Source of the DNA: Bacillota bacterium
GTDB lineage: Bacteria; Bacillota_A; Clostridia; Peptostreptococcales; Anaerovoracaceae
Direction: 5' to 3'
Assembly (NCBI GenBank): GCA_017438085.1
Contig: JAFRWH010000114.1
Location: 1 to 13,713, forward strand
Length of the DNA stretch: 13,713 nt
Part shown: positions 6,731-13,713 of the stretch, one piece after another
Position numbering within the stretch: position 1 is the first letter of the stretch
How the letters are laid out: each line of letters starts with the position of its first letter
Position numbers and translations under genes: made by a program
The notes under the pieces: generated by a model
What the model saw: only the letters and a program-made list of their open reading frames with translations
What the model was told of the DNA's origin: nothing
Databases searched by the model: none

Positions 6731-7004
6731 CTTCTTCCGACAATCCCTCCATATAAAGCTGGTTTATCTTTTTCTGCGCATGCATTGCAATGTGCTTTTG
6801 GACCAACCTGTCGCGCTCAGCCAGTATGGAAAGCATCTCGTCAGCCACTTCCGCTGCAGGAAGCAGTCCCGCCCTTCCCAGCCAGGCGCACATTCTCTGT
6901 GAAGTATACTCAGTTTGCATCTGTTCTGCAATGATCCTTGCAAAATTCTCAGGATAACCTTTGCTGAGCATAAGGTCGTAAAGTTTTTCTCCGTTTTCCG
7001 TCAT
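6702..7004 (-). CDS. Small helical protein with acidic C-terminus, unknown function
   Basis: A 100-residue protein that I do not recognise with certainty. It appears largely alpha-helical. The conserved-looking parts are KLYDLMLSKGYPENFARIIAEQM (8-30), TEYTSQRMCAWLG (31-43) and EVADEMLSILAERDRLV (52-68). The C-terminus is strongly acidic (EEDDEDE, 90-96). No signal peptide, membrane segment or cysteine pair is seen. The ATG at 7004 is preferred because GGTGG lies five bases before it; a GTG at 7013 would add three residues. It follows the zinc-ribbon protein gene by 11 bases and overlaps the NUDIX gene, which makes it a real operon member rather than a chance frame. Confidence 0.75.
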   Translation of the reverse strand: MTENGEKLYDLMLSKGYPENFARIIAEQMQTEYTSQRMCAWLGRAGLLPAAEVADEMLSILAERDRLVQKHIAMHAQKKINQLYMEGLSEEDDEDEGQRA

Positions 7005-7015
7005 ATCATCCACCG

Positions 7016-8638
7016 TTAAGCGCCCATCATAAGGACTATGGACATTATGAACATTATTACGGGAAGCAGAATGATTATCCAGATCGGCCCCAGATCCCTG
7101 AGTCCGTATTCCCTGATATAATCTATGAGTTCTATAAGAGGAGCGCTCCGGCTTGCCTTTGCCTGTCCGCGCGGCACGGCAGTCCCTGATCTTTTATCCC
7201 CCTTATTCCTTTTGATTTTTATGGGTCTAAGGCTCCCATCGGGCAGTATCTCCCTGAATACGGGATTATCATACACATCCCGCCTCAGGTAAGCTATCCA
7301 GTATATAAAGGTGAATGGGATAGAGATGACCCACCATATCCCTATATATGTATAATCCGTCTTTACAGCCGGATTGCCCGACGCCATGAGCCAGACAATG
7401 ATCAGCGGCAGCAGATTGAAGAGGAGCGTGCCAAGAAGATTCCTGATAACTCTTGCGGGAGTATAGAAGCAGATCTCCACATTCTTTTCCTCACCGCCGA
7501 TCACCTCCCTGAACACCGGAACGGCCATTTTAGCGCCCTTGTCCTGTTTTTTATTCGATGAGGACACCACAAGCTGCATGTGCTTCATCCTGTCCTGTCC
7601 GAAGGCCACAAATGATATCAGCGCCACCACTATGCTCATCATACCGGTCAGTTCGAGGCTCTTGCCCCAGATCTGGGTGATGACTGCAATCACAAGCGTG
7701 GTCAGAAGAGGCTCTATCCACCAGAACCGTCCCTTATTGATCTCTTTATGGAGGGTGACAGCCACTGCGCCGGTCTGCCCGTTGACAGCCGCCATAAAGC
7801 CCTTCCGGTTTATGATATATACAGGCAGAAGCACCGGAAGCTCCTCTAACTGGCTGTTCTGAGTATATATGCCCAGTCCTTTAGTCTGCATGGTCTTTTC
7901 CACCACAGGAAGATAATCGCTCTCGACCTCCTGACTGACTCTTGCCCTGAGGGCATTGTCATTGATATCCTGCATCTTTACTCTGTGGCCTGATATATAG
8001 CCGAAACTGAACTCCCGTATCTGTTCCCAGTCGAAGGGCTCCACAGCATCAAGAACTTCATTCACAAGCTGACTGCTGGTGTTTACTGCTATCTCGTCTA
8101 TGTATCCTCCGCAGCAGTATTGCCTGCTGCTGGTATCCCTGAAGACCGTGCATTCTATGGGTCCGCGGACGAACTGGTAAGGAAGGTAATAAGCTTCAAG
8201 TTCATTGATGTTTTCTGCCACAGCTTTCTTTTCGGCAGCGCTGCCCTTCGAATCCGCCCAGCTTTTAAGAGCATCTGCGGCCTGCTCTTTGGAAATGGAA
8301 AAAGGCACTATAAGCTCCGGAAAGCTGTCGTTTTCAGTAAAGCCCATCCTTGCAAGATTGGAGCCGCAAAAAGAACACTGTCCCACGGCCTCGCCTTCAG
8401 GTATGACTATCCTTGCACCGCAGCCGGAGCATTTATATACAGCCTTGTCCGCCGCCTTGTATTCACTTTTAAGCTGCTCCCTCTTTAGCCTCCGCCAGCC
8501 GTCGATGCGCTTATATTCCTCCGCAGGAGGAGTTTCGCTTCCGCAGCTCGGACAGCGGTATACTCGGCCTGCCACATTGTATTTTATCGGGGCAGAGCAC
8601 TTCGGGCAGTTTAATCTGATGGGATTTGAGTTTTCCAT
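7016..8638 (-). CDS. Double zinc-ribbon polytopic membrane protein, unknown function
   Basis: A 540-residue protein. It opens with two zinc ribbons of four cysteines each: C11/C14 with C29/C32, and C70/C73 with C88/C91. A soluble region of about 200 residues follows (for example PFSISKEQAADALKSW and EAYYLPYQFVRG). Then come about five transmembrane segments (near 307-325, 330-347, 400-420, 430-450, 517-538) with basic loops between. Proteins of this layout are sometimes annotated as TFIIB-type zinc-ribbon or, wrongly, as helicase-like; no helicase motif is present here. The zinc ribbons should face the cytoplasm. A GGAG lies nine bases before the ATG. It sits between the 106-residue protein gene (36 bases) and the small helical protein gene (11 bases). 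Its role is unknown. Confidence 0.85.
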   Translation of the reverse strand: MENSNPIRLNCPKCSAPIKYNVAGRVYRCPSCGSETPPAEEYKRIDGWRRLKREQLKSEYKAADKAVYKCSGCGARIVIPEGEAVGQCSFCGSNLARMGFTENDSFPELIVPFSISKEQAADALKSWADSKGSAAEKKAVAENINELEAYYLPYQFVRGPIECTVFRDTSSRQYCCGGYIDEIAVNTSSQLVNEVLDAVEPFDWEQIREFSFGYISGHRVKMQDINDNALRARVSQEVESDYLPVVEKTMQTKGLGIYTQNSQLEELPVLLPVYIINRKGFMAAVNGQTGAVAVTLHKEINKGRFWWIEPLLTTLVIAVITQIWGKSLELTGMMSIVVALISFVAFGQDRMKHMQLVVSSSNKKQDKGAKMAVPVFREVIGGEEKNVEICFYTPARVIRNLLGTLLFNLLPLIIVWLMASGNPAVKTDYTYIGIWWVISIPFTFIYWIAYLRRDVYDNPVFREILPDGSLRPIKIKRNKGDKRSGTAVPRGQAKASRSAPLIELIDYIREYGLRDLGPIWIIILLPVIMFIMSIVLMMGA

Positions 8639-8674
8639 AGCCGTATTCTCCGGTAAAACAGCTGCTTCGGGTCT

Positions 8675-8995
8675 CTAAAGCTGTTCCTTGATGAAATATG
8701 CCTTCACATTGTTCTCTGTAATGAGCACCGACTCCTGATTGAAGAACACGCAGAGGTCTTTTGCTATCTCCCCCACCGTTTTGCTCTCCGCATCGATCAG
8801 GGAAAGCACAAGAGTGGTCTCCTGCGTGTACTGGCCGTCATCGTGAAAATAGCCGCCCTGAGCTATTGAAAATGAAAAAGGCACATGATAATTTCTGCAT
8901 ACATTCTTAAGTATGCTTATGTATTTTTCTGTCTCAAACTCCTGCTTTAAGGTCTGGGAATCGTTAAGTCCCACATATATCCTGGTCTCTGTCAT
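8675..8995 (-). CDS. Conserved small protein, DUF3574-like, unknown function
   Basis: A 106-residue soluble protein starting TETRIYVGLND, with GGYFHDDGQYTQETTLVLSLID in the middle and a C-terminal part with SVLITENNVKAYFI. The order of a first strand ending in GL, a G-x-(W/Y/F) turn, and a following E-T/S-x-x-L-x-L strand resembles DUF3574-type proteins. That is pattern memory and moderately uncertain. No catalytic motif can be named. GAGG lies seven bases before the ATG, which supports the start. It is placed 12 bases after dsdA, so co-expression with D-serine dehydratase is very likely. Confidence 0.78.
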   Translation of the reverse strand: MTETRIYVGLNDSQTLKQEFETEKYISILKNVCRNYHVPFSFSIAQGGYFHDDGQYTQETTLVLSLIDAESKTVGEIAKDLCVFFNQESVLITENNVKAYFIKEQL

Positions 8996-9007
8996 AAGCC
9001 GGCCTCG

Positions 9008-10300
9008 CTAAATAGTATCGATATATCTTTGTCTTTCGTCCTCCGGGACCATGCTTCCGCCTGTAGCCCAGATAATATGGCACGCCCTTTCCAGCTGTTC
9101 ACTGCTTAAAGAGGACATCAGCTTTGTCATGTCCTTTAGCTTTATTGCCCCCTGAAAAGCCGCGCAGGCAGAAGGCTCGATAAAGATCCTTTCGCTGTCA
9201 AGAAGAGCTCTCATCAGTTCAAAAAGCTTTCGGTCTTCTATCGTGACGATGCCGGAGAGCAGGTTCTCCACCGCCTTCCCGACGAATTTTGATGGTCTTC
9301 CCACAGCAAGCCCATCTGCAGCGGTCTTTCCGCTGAGGCCCACATCCTGCACGCAGATGCCATCCTGCAGTCCTGTTGCCATCCCAAGCAGCATGCAGGG
9401 AGCCTGAACAGGCTCCTCAAAAATGCAGAACACATCGTCTCCGAATTCCTGCTTCAGTCCGAAGCATATGCCTCCGGGCGCCCCACCTACTCCGCAGGGG
9501 ATATATACAAACAGAGGATGAGCTTTATCGACAGCTATGCCACTGTCTTGAAGCTGCTTCTTAAGGCGCCTCGCGGCGACAGCATAGCCAAGGAAAAGAT
9601 CCTGCGAGTTCTCATCGTCTACGAAATAGCTGAAAGGATCCTGCGCAGCCTTTTTCCTGCCCTCGACCACCGCCATGCTGTAGTCTGTTTTATACTCAAT
9701 GACAGTTACACCTTTGGAACGAAGCAGTTCCTTCTTCCACTGCCTTGCATCTTCAGACATGTGCACAAAAGCCCGGTATCCTATGGCAGCGCTCATAATG
9801 CCAATGCTAAGGCCAAGATTACCTGTAGACCCAACATGGATGGCATAGCGGCTGAAGAACTGTCTGGACTCTTCAGTATCAAATATCCTGTAATCATCCT
9901 TAAGCAGTCCGCTCTGAAGAGCCAGCTCCTCAGTATGTTTTAGGACCTCATATATACCGCCTCTGGCTTTTACAGAACCTGCTATAGGAAGCTCGCTGTC
10001 CTGCTTAAGAAACAGCCTTCCTTTCAATCCGGCTCCGAAGCGCTCGTTCAGGATCTGCTTCATGGCAGGGATCTCAGTCAGAGGGGATTCTATAATGCCT
10101 TGGGAGCCTGCTGTCTCCGGAAAGCGCTGCGCTATGAAAGGCGCAAAACGAAGAAGCCTGGCTTCAGCATCATCAATATCTTTATTATCCAGCGGAAGCC
10201 TTCCTGCGGCCTCATCAAAAGACAGAAGCTTCGGGTTCTCCCATACTGTTTCTCTTGCAGCTTTAACATCCTCAAGCTGGGGAAAAAATGATCCATCCAT
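9008..10300 (-). CDS. dsdA: D-serine dehydratase (D-serine ammonia-lyase)
   Basis: DsdA is a pyridoxal-phosphate enzyme that converts D-serine to pyruvate and ammonia, giving detoxification or a carbon and nitrogen source. The cofactor lysine is K111 in PIAGSVKARGG. The phosphate-binding loops are GSTGNLG (157-163) and the glycine-rich PCGVGGAPGG (268-277). The stretch GKTAADGLAVGRPS (324-337) and ESPLTEIPAMK near residue 71 are typical of DsdA. Length (430 residues) is close to the E. coli enzyme (442). AGGAG lies eight bases before the ATG and overlaps the MATE stop codon. No dsdC-type regulator or dsdX permease is present; the partner here is an exporter gene. Confidence 0.95.
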   Translation of the reverse strand: MDGSFFPQLEDVKAARETVWENPKLLSFDEAAGRLPLDNKDIDDAEARLLRFAPFIAQRFPETAGSQGIIESPLTEIPAMKQILNERFGAGLKGRLFLKQDSELPIAGSVKARGGIYEVLKHTEELALQSGLLKDDYRIFDTEESRQFFSRYAIHVGSTGNLGLSIGIMSAAIGYRAFVHMSEDARQWKKELLRSKGVTVIEYKTDYSMAVVEGRKKAAQDPFSYFVDDENSQDLFLGYAVAARRLKKQLQDSGIAVDKAHPLFVYIPCGVGGAPGGICFGLKQEFGDDVFCIFEEPVQAPCMLLGMATGLQDGICVQDVGLSGKTAADGLAVGRPSKFVGKAVENLLSGIVTIEDRKLFELMRALLDSERIFIEPSACAAFQGAIKLKDMTKLMSSLSSEQLERACHIIWATGGSMVPEDERQRYIDTI

Positions 10301-10311
10301 TCAGTTTTCTC

Positions 10312-11673
10312 CTATTCGTTCTTCTTCAGCGAGCTGTAGGCTGTAAGCATCATGGTTATATAGCAGGACAGACCTCCCACCACATTGGACACAGGCTCTG
10401 CGATAAAAACTCCTTTGGCTCCGAATCCGAGTCTTGGAAGGAGCAGCGTCAGGGGAAGCACTATGATCACCTTCCGCAGCAGCGAAAAGAATATGGCATG
10501 CTTCGCATCCCCAAGGGACTGAAAAGTGACCTGTCCGGCGAACTGAAATGACATGAACACAAATCCGAAGAAATAGATCCGCAGCATATCAGAACCCTCA
10601 TTCATGAGAGCCGCATCGTCCGAGAATATGGAAAACCACAGTTTAGGGAAAAGAAATACAAGCAGCCATGCAACAAGAGTATATCCGCCGCCGATCAGCA
10701 TATTGAAGCGTATGCCTTCTCTTACCCTGTCGTACCTCTTAGCCCCGTAATTGAAGCTGAGCACAGGCATGGACCCGCTGGAAATGCCGCTTATGGGCAG
10801 CATGAATATCTCCCTTACGGAGTTTGTAACAGTCATTATGCCTACGAATATATCCCCTCCGAAGGTCTGAAGAGTTCTGTTGCAGGCCACCTGCACTATA
10901 CATGTGGTCCCCTGCATTACGAAATTAGCAGTCCCAAGCTTTGATATCTCTGCTGCAATATCCTTCTGTATGCCGATGATGCTTCTCTCAAGTCTGATGA
11001 CGGCATCTTTTCCGGAAAGGAAACGCAGTATCCACAGCGCAGATATGATCTGGCTGATGACAGTGGCAAGCGCTGCTCCGGCCACGCCCATATGCAGTCC
11101 GAAGATCAGTACAGGATCAAGCGCGATATTGACGACAGCGCCTATAACGACGCTCAGCATGCCTATCCTGGGGAAGCCCTGTGCATTTATGTATCCGTTC
11201 ATACCTGTTGCTATCATCGAGAAAACTGTACCGGCAAGATAGATGTTCAGATAGGCTCTGGCATACACAAAAGACTCTTCACTTGCTCCGAAGGCAAAGA
11301 GAACAGGTCTGCGGAACGCATAACCGAAAGCGGTCAGTATTAGCCCGCTGACCACTATCAGAGTAAATGAATTACCCATGATGCGCCCGGCCTTCTCGCT
11401 GTTGCCTGCGCCTCTTTCGATCGAAAACAATGGCACGCCGCCATTGCCGAACAGTGCAGCAAAGGCCATTATAAGCGTAACGATGGGAAATGTGAGGCCG
11501 ACACCGGTCAAAGCCAGACTGCCAGTCCCGCTCATATGTCCGAGATATATTCTGTCAACGACATTGTAAAGCAGATGTACCAGCTGCGCTATCGTAAGTG
11601 GCACAGCCTGTGACAGTATATTCCGCATTACAGAGCCTTTTGAGAAATCGTTGCTGTTTTTTGTTCTGTTCAT
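10312..11673 (-). CDS. MATE-family multidrug/metabolite exporter
   Basis: A 453-residue membrane protein with about twelve hydrophobic segments. It starts with the MATE signature DFSKGSVMRNILSQAVPLTI and LVHLLYNVVDRIYLGH. The repeated half begins near GTANFVMQGTTCIVQVAC. MATE proteins exchange cations (Na+ or H+) for drugs or metabolites; the substrate cannot be read here. The ATG at 11673 gives the usual N-terminal length but has no clear Shine-Dalgarno. A second ATG at 11628 has AAAGG seven bases upstream and would remove 15 residues, including the conserved DFSKGS segment, so I prefer 11673. It is the first gene of the eight-gene operon, about 60 bases after the extended -10 element, and dsdA follows directly. 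Confidence 0.93.
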   Translation of the reverse strand: MNRTKNSNDFSKGSVMRNILSQAVPLTIAQLVHLLYNVVDRIYLGHMSGTGSLALTGVGLTFPIVTLIMAFAALFGNGGVPLFSIERGAGNSEKAGRIMGNSFTLIVVSGLILTAFGYAFRRPVLFAFGASEESFVYARAYLNIYLAGTVFSMIATGMNGYINAQGFPRIGMLSVVIGAVVNIALDPVLIFGLHMGVAGAALATVISQIISALWILRFLSGKDAVIRLERSIIGIQKDIAAEISKLGTANFVMQGTTCIVQVACNRTLQTFGGDIFVGIMTVTNSVREIFMLPISGISSGSMPVLSFNYGAKRYDRVREGIRFNMLIGGGYTLVAWLLVFLFPKLWFSIFSDDAALMNEGSDMLRIYFFGFVFMSFQFAGQVTFQSLGDAKHAIFFSLLRKVIIVLPLTLLLPRLGFGAKGVFIAEPVSNVVGGLSCYITMMLTAYSSLKKNE

Positions 11674-11696
11674 GATCTGTCGTTTAAGTGTCAGTT

Positions 11697-11721
11697 ATCT
11701 GCAAATATAGTTTTATCAGAT
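11697..11721 (-). repeat. Short inverted repeat in the leader of the MATE-dsdA operon
   Basis: ATCTG and CAGAT arms with a 15-base AT-rich spacer lie between the predicted transcription start and the ATG. The stem could be extended by three A-U pairs with a bulge. It could be an operator or a leader hairpin. It is weak, and AT-rich DNA yields such repeats by chance. Confidence 0.25.
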
Positions 11722-11732
11722 GCGTGTTTTTT

Positions 11733-11741
11733 AGTATATCA
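11733..11741 (-). promoter_or_regulatory. Extended -10 promoter of the MATE-dsdA operon
   Basis: TGATATACT on the minus strand is an extended -10 element (TG-N-TATACT). The -35 region, 17 bases upstream, is a poor match (TTTATT) and falls within the U-tract of the preceding terminator. The predicted leader is about 50 bases. Confidence 0.6.
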
Positions 11742-11752
11742 TCTCTATGTTC

Positions 11753-11802
11753 AAAAATAAAATAAAGCTCTGATATAACAATCGTATTAATCAGAACTTT
11801 AT
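11753..11802 (-). terminator. Intrinsic terminator after the radical SAM gene
   Basis: Thirteen-base arms (11802-11790 and 11774-11762; ATAAAGTTCTGAT against ATCAGAGCTTTAT) pair fully with one G-U pair around a 15-base loop. They are followed by TTTTATTTTT. The hairpin begins 11 bases after the radical SAM stop codon. It separates the radical SAM unit from the MATE-dsdA operon. Confidence 0.88.
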
Positions 11803-11813
11803 ATTCAGATCTG

Positions 11814-12692
11814 TTATTCATCGAACATGCTCAGCTGGTGGTCCTTTTCGGGAAGAGTGCCCATATATCTAAAGCATTCACCCGGATCCGACATGATGCC
11901 GTTCCTTCTGCATATGCTTCTGAACAAAGCCATCAGCCTCTCTGCATTCGGGCTGGGAAGCTCATAAGCATTTCCGTAGCGCTCGATGTATTTTCTCTTG
12001 AGCCCCGGAAAATGCCTGTCCAAAGCCTCGTAATAATACTCTCTGTCCCCTGCTCTTAAGGTCATCCCCATGCCAAAGCAGATGATGCCCTTTACTCCTA
12101 CCCGGACGCATTCGCTGAGTATGGCGGTCACGTTCTCCTCCGTGTCGTTTATGAAAGGCAGTATGGGAGTAAGCCAGACCACCGTTGGAATGCCCCGCCG
12201 CTGCATCTCCTCCAGCACCTCTATGCGGCGCTTTGTATTGCAGACATTTGGTTCGATAATGCTGCAGAGCTTGTCATCCCAGGTGGTGAGAGTTATCTGA
12301 ACTACACATTTGGCGCTGCGGTTGATCTCATCCAGCAGATCTATATCCTGAAGTATGCGGTCCGATTTGGTCTGTATTGCCGCGCCAAAGCCATATCTTC
12401 TTATGATCTCCAGGCACTTTCTTGTTAGCCTGAGCTGCTCCTCGCAGTGCATATAAGGGTCTGACATAGAACCCGTGCCTATCATGCATTTTCTGCGCTT
12501 TGACAGCAGCGCCTGTTCAAGCAGCAGAGGCGCGTTCTGCTTTACTTCTATGTCTTCAAAAGCATGGGTGAAGCCGTAGCAAAGGGATCTGCTGTCGCAG
12601 TAAATACAGCCATGGGTGCATCCGCGGTAGATGTTCATCCCATAGTAGCCATCCTTACCCGTCAGTAATCCTTTTGCTTCCACAAAATGCAT
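11814..12692 (-). CDS. Radical SAM protein of the SPL (SplB/COG1533) family
   Basis: A 292-residue radical S-adenosylmethionine enzyme. The [4Fe-4S] cluster cysteines are C25, C29 and C32 (CTHGCIYC) after NIYRGC. The segments GTGSMSDPYMHCEEQLRLTR, IQTKSDRILQDIDLL and VVWLTPILPFINDTEEN are typical of the group that includes spore photoproduct lyase and Rv2578c-like proteins. True SplB has a different N-terminal half, so a DNA-repair role is not supported; many such proteins are uncharacterised. GGAG lies five bases before the ATG. It follows the nitroreductase gene by 32 bases, and a terminator closes the unit, so the two flavin- or radical-dependent redox proteins are probably co-transcribed. 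Confidence 0.9.
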   Translation of the reverse strand: MHFVEAKGLLTGKDGYYGMNIYRGCTHGCIYCDSRSLCYGFTHAFEDIEVKQNAPLLLEQALLSKRRKCMIGTGSMSDPYMHCEEQLRLTRKCLEIIRRYGFGAAIQTKSDRILQDIDLLDEINRSAKCVVQITLTTWDDKLCSIIEPNVCNTKRRIEVLEEMQRRGIPTVVWLTPILPFINDTEENVTAILSECVRVGVKGIICFGMGMTLRAGDREYYYEALDRHFPGLKRKYIERYGNAYELPSPNAERLMALFRSICRRNGIMSDPGECFRYMGTLPEKDHQLSMFDE

Positions 12693-12724
12693 CGATGCTC
12701 CCGTCCTGCGATAGTTTCCGTCTG

Positions 12725-13483
12725 TTATCCGTTTATGATGTATGCTGCCACTTTGGAGAATTCGTCCCTTATTCCGCCTTTGTCACTGAACAGTTCTCTT
12801 GTGTATCCTATGCCCTTCTCTGCCATGCAGATCTCAAGTATGCACAGGAAAATGCCCATATCTATGCGGTTAAAGTAGTTTGTTACCTGAGGGATCATTC
12901 CCATAAGTCCGGGTTTTCTGCGCCTGAATACCGCAAGCGCCTTCCCGTCATTTCTCACAAACCAGGGCTGGCTGTTTACAGCGCTGGGAGCAAATCTTAC
13001 GGTCTCAGCTAAGCCAAGGCTGTCGCCCTCCCATATCTCTGAAAGAGCCTTACGCTTTGCATCGGACATATCCTTTCTGAAGGCTGAGTCGTCGCTGAGC
13101 TTCCGGACAGCGATCATGATGACATAATCAAGTCCGTCAAAGCTGCGCTCATCGGACTTTCCAAGGCCGTACCACAGAGAGCCGATGTTGCGGTCCACCA
13201 GATACAGATCAAGCTGTTCTCCTATGTAACCTGCGTTCATAAGGTAGTTATCCTTCTTTTCGCTGTAAATAAGTATGCAGTATTCAGCGCCCTGTCTGAA
13301 ATTCACATCCTTTGCGGGGATGATCCTTATAGCCGTTCTGATATCCGGATAAAGCCTTTCGAAGCTGCCAAAGGCCTTTCGTATCTCTTCAAGCTCTGCT
13401 TCGGAGAGCCTGTCATCTCCTGCGCTTTCGAACTTATGAAAAGATCTCCGTTTGAAAATATCTTTATAATATTTTGCGTCCAT
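12725..13483 (-). CDS. Nitroreductase-family flavoprotein, TM1586-like
   Basis: A 252-residue FMN-dependent oxidoreductase fold. The N-terminal IFKRRSFHKF binds the flavin phosphate in this family. AEYCILIYSEK, GYIGEQLDLYLVDRNIGSLW and the C-terminal half RFAPSAVNSQPWFV match the TM1586-type nitroreductases, which are internally duplicated single chains. The substrate is unknown. The ATG at 13483 is preferred because AAAGGTG lies about nine bases upstream; a GTG at 13495 would add four residues. The binding site overlaps the stop codon of the upstream receiver-domain gene, so these genes are coupled. Downstream is the radical SAM gene. Confidence 0.85.
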   Translation of the reverse strand: MDAKYYKDIFKRRSFHKFESAGDDRLSEAELEEIRKAFGSFERLYPDIRTAIRIIPAKDVNFRQGAEYCILIYSEKKDNYLMNAGYIGEQLDLYLVDRNIGSLWYGLGKSDERSFDGLDYVIMIAVRKLSDDSAFRKDMSDAKRKALSEIWEGDSLGLAETVRFAPSAVNSQPWFVRNDGKALAVFRRRKPGLMGMIPQVTNYFNRIDMGIFLCILEICMAEKGIGYTRELFSDKGGIRDEFSKVAAYIING

Positions 13484-13497
13484 GGTATCGGTCACCT

Positions 13498-13713
13498 TTA
13501 TGAATTCCTAAGCACCTGCTGCAGAGTGGCCATCATGCTCGGGATATCAAGGGGCTTTGCGATATGACCGTTCATACCAACTTCTTCAGCCTTCTTTATG
13601 TCCTCCTGGAAGGCATTTGCCGTCATTGCTATGATCGGGATGGAGGCAAGAGCCTTATCGGGGAGACTGCGTATAGCCTGCGCAGCCATATATCCGTCCA
13701 TTACGGGCATCTG
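13498..13713 (-). CDS. C-terminal receiver domain, probably of a hybrid histidine kinase (5' part outside window)
   Basis: The last 71 residues of a response-regulator receiver domain: QMPVMDGYMAAQAIR, then the switch-region IIAMTAN and the conserved lysine in HIAKPLD. The phosphorylated aspartate would be two residues beyond the window edge (D-x-Q-M-P-V-M-D-G). The domain ends in LQQVLRNS just before the stop. The sequence style (MTANAFQEDIKKAEEVGMNGHIAKPLD) is typical for receivers at the C-terminus of hybrid sensor kinases, but a stand-alone regulator cannot be excluded. It is followed within 14 bases by the nitroreductase gene. Confidence 0.85.
   Translation of the reverse strand, partial: QMPVMDGYMAAQAIRSLPDKALASIPIIAMTANAFQEDIKKAEEVGMNGHIAKPLDIPSMMATLQQVLRNS

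Noticed and set aside
6390..6902. Plus-strand open frame of 170 codons across the NUDIX and small-protein genes
   Set aside because: The minus strand carries a full Nudix box here; the plus frame shows serine-rich noise without any motif.
8205..8678. Plus-strand open frame of 157 codons
   Set aside because: Shadow of the zinc-ribbon protein gene, whose paired cysteines and ribosome binding site show that the minus strand is coding.
11814..12692. Spore photoproduct lyase identity for the radical SAM protein
   Set aside because: Cluster motif and family fit, but the N-terminus begins directly at the radical SAM core and typical SplB landmarks are not seen, so only the wider family is claimed.
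1..13713. Mobile elements, CRISPR arrays, defence genes, tRNA or rRNA genes
   Set aside because: No direct-repeat arrays, transposase or integrase motifs, or RNA gene signatures were seen on either strand; almost all bases belong to ordinary minus-strand genes.

Overview
The window reads as chromosomal DNA of a low-to-mid GC Bacillota, most likely an anaerobic member of the Clostridia. This rests on the ylxM-ffh-rpsP-khpA-rimM-trmD translation cluster in Firmicutes order, AGGAGG-type ribosome binding sites, TTGACA/TATACT promoters, a PfoR-type membrane protein and a membrane-anchored HlyD-like protein of the kind seen in clostridial genomes. All 17 genes lie on the minus strand, so transcription runs from high to low coordinates. 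No RNA gene, CRISPR array, insertion sequence or phage gene is visible. No gap between genes exceeds about 140 bases.

Read in the direction of transcription there are four blocks. (1) 13713-11753: the C-terminal end of a response-regulator receiver domain (cut by the window edge), a TM1586-like nitroreductase and an SPL-type radical SAM protein, closed by a strong intrinsic terminator. (2) 11741-4105: an apparent eight-gene accessory operon. Its order is MATE exporter, D-serine dehydratase (dsdA), a 106-residue conserved protein, a 540-residue double zinc-ribbon membrane protein, a small acidic-tailed protein, a NUDIX hydrolase, a PfoR/PTS_EIIC_2 membrane protein and a membrane-anchored alpha/beta hydrolase. 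It begins at an extended -10 promoter and ends at a perfect 10-bp terminator hairpin; internal gaps are 36 bases or less. (3) 4122-627: the conserved ylxM-ffh-rpsP-khpA-rimM-trmD operon, which serves protein targeting, 30S assembly and tRNA modification. (4) 623-1: a separate promoter directly after trmD drives a truncated HlyD-like envelope protein, in the place where rplS usually stands.

Two architectural points stand out. In both main intergenic regions the terminator of one operon is interleaved with the promoter of the next: the -35 box of the ylxM promoter is inside the 3' arm of the preceding terminator hairpin, and the U-tract of the second terminator occupies the -35 region of the MATE promoter. 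The promoter of the HlyD-like gene is so close to its ATG that the mRNA is predicted to be leaderless. The eight-gene operon is the best candidate for an undescribed functional unit. It links D-serine removal, efflux and several membrane or nucleotide-hydrolysing proteins, but no function for the whole can be derived from sequence alone.
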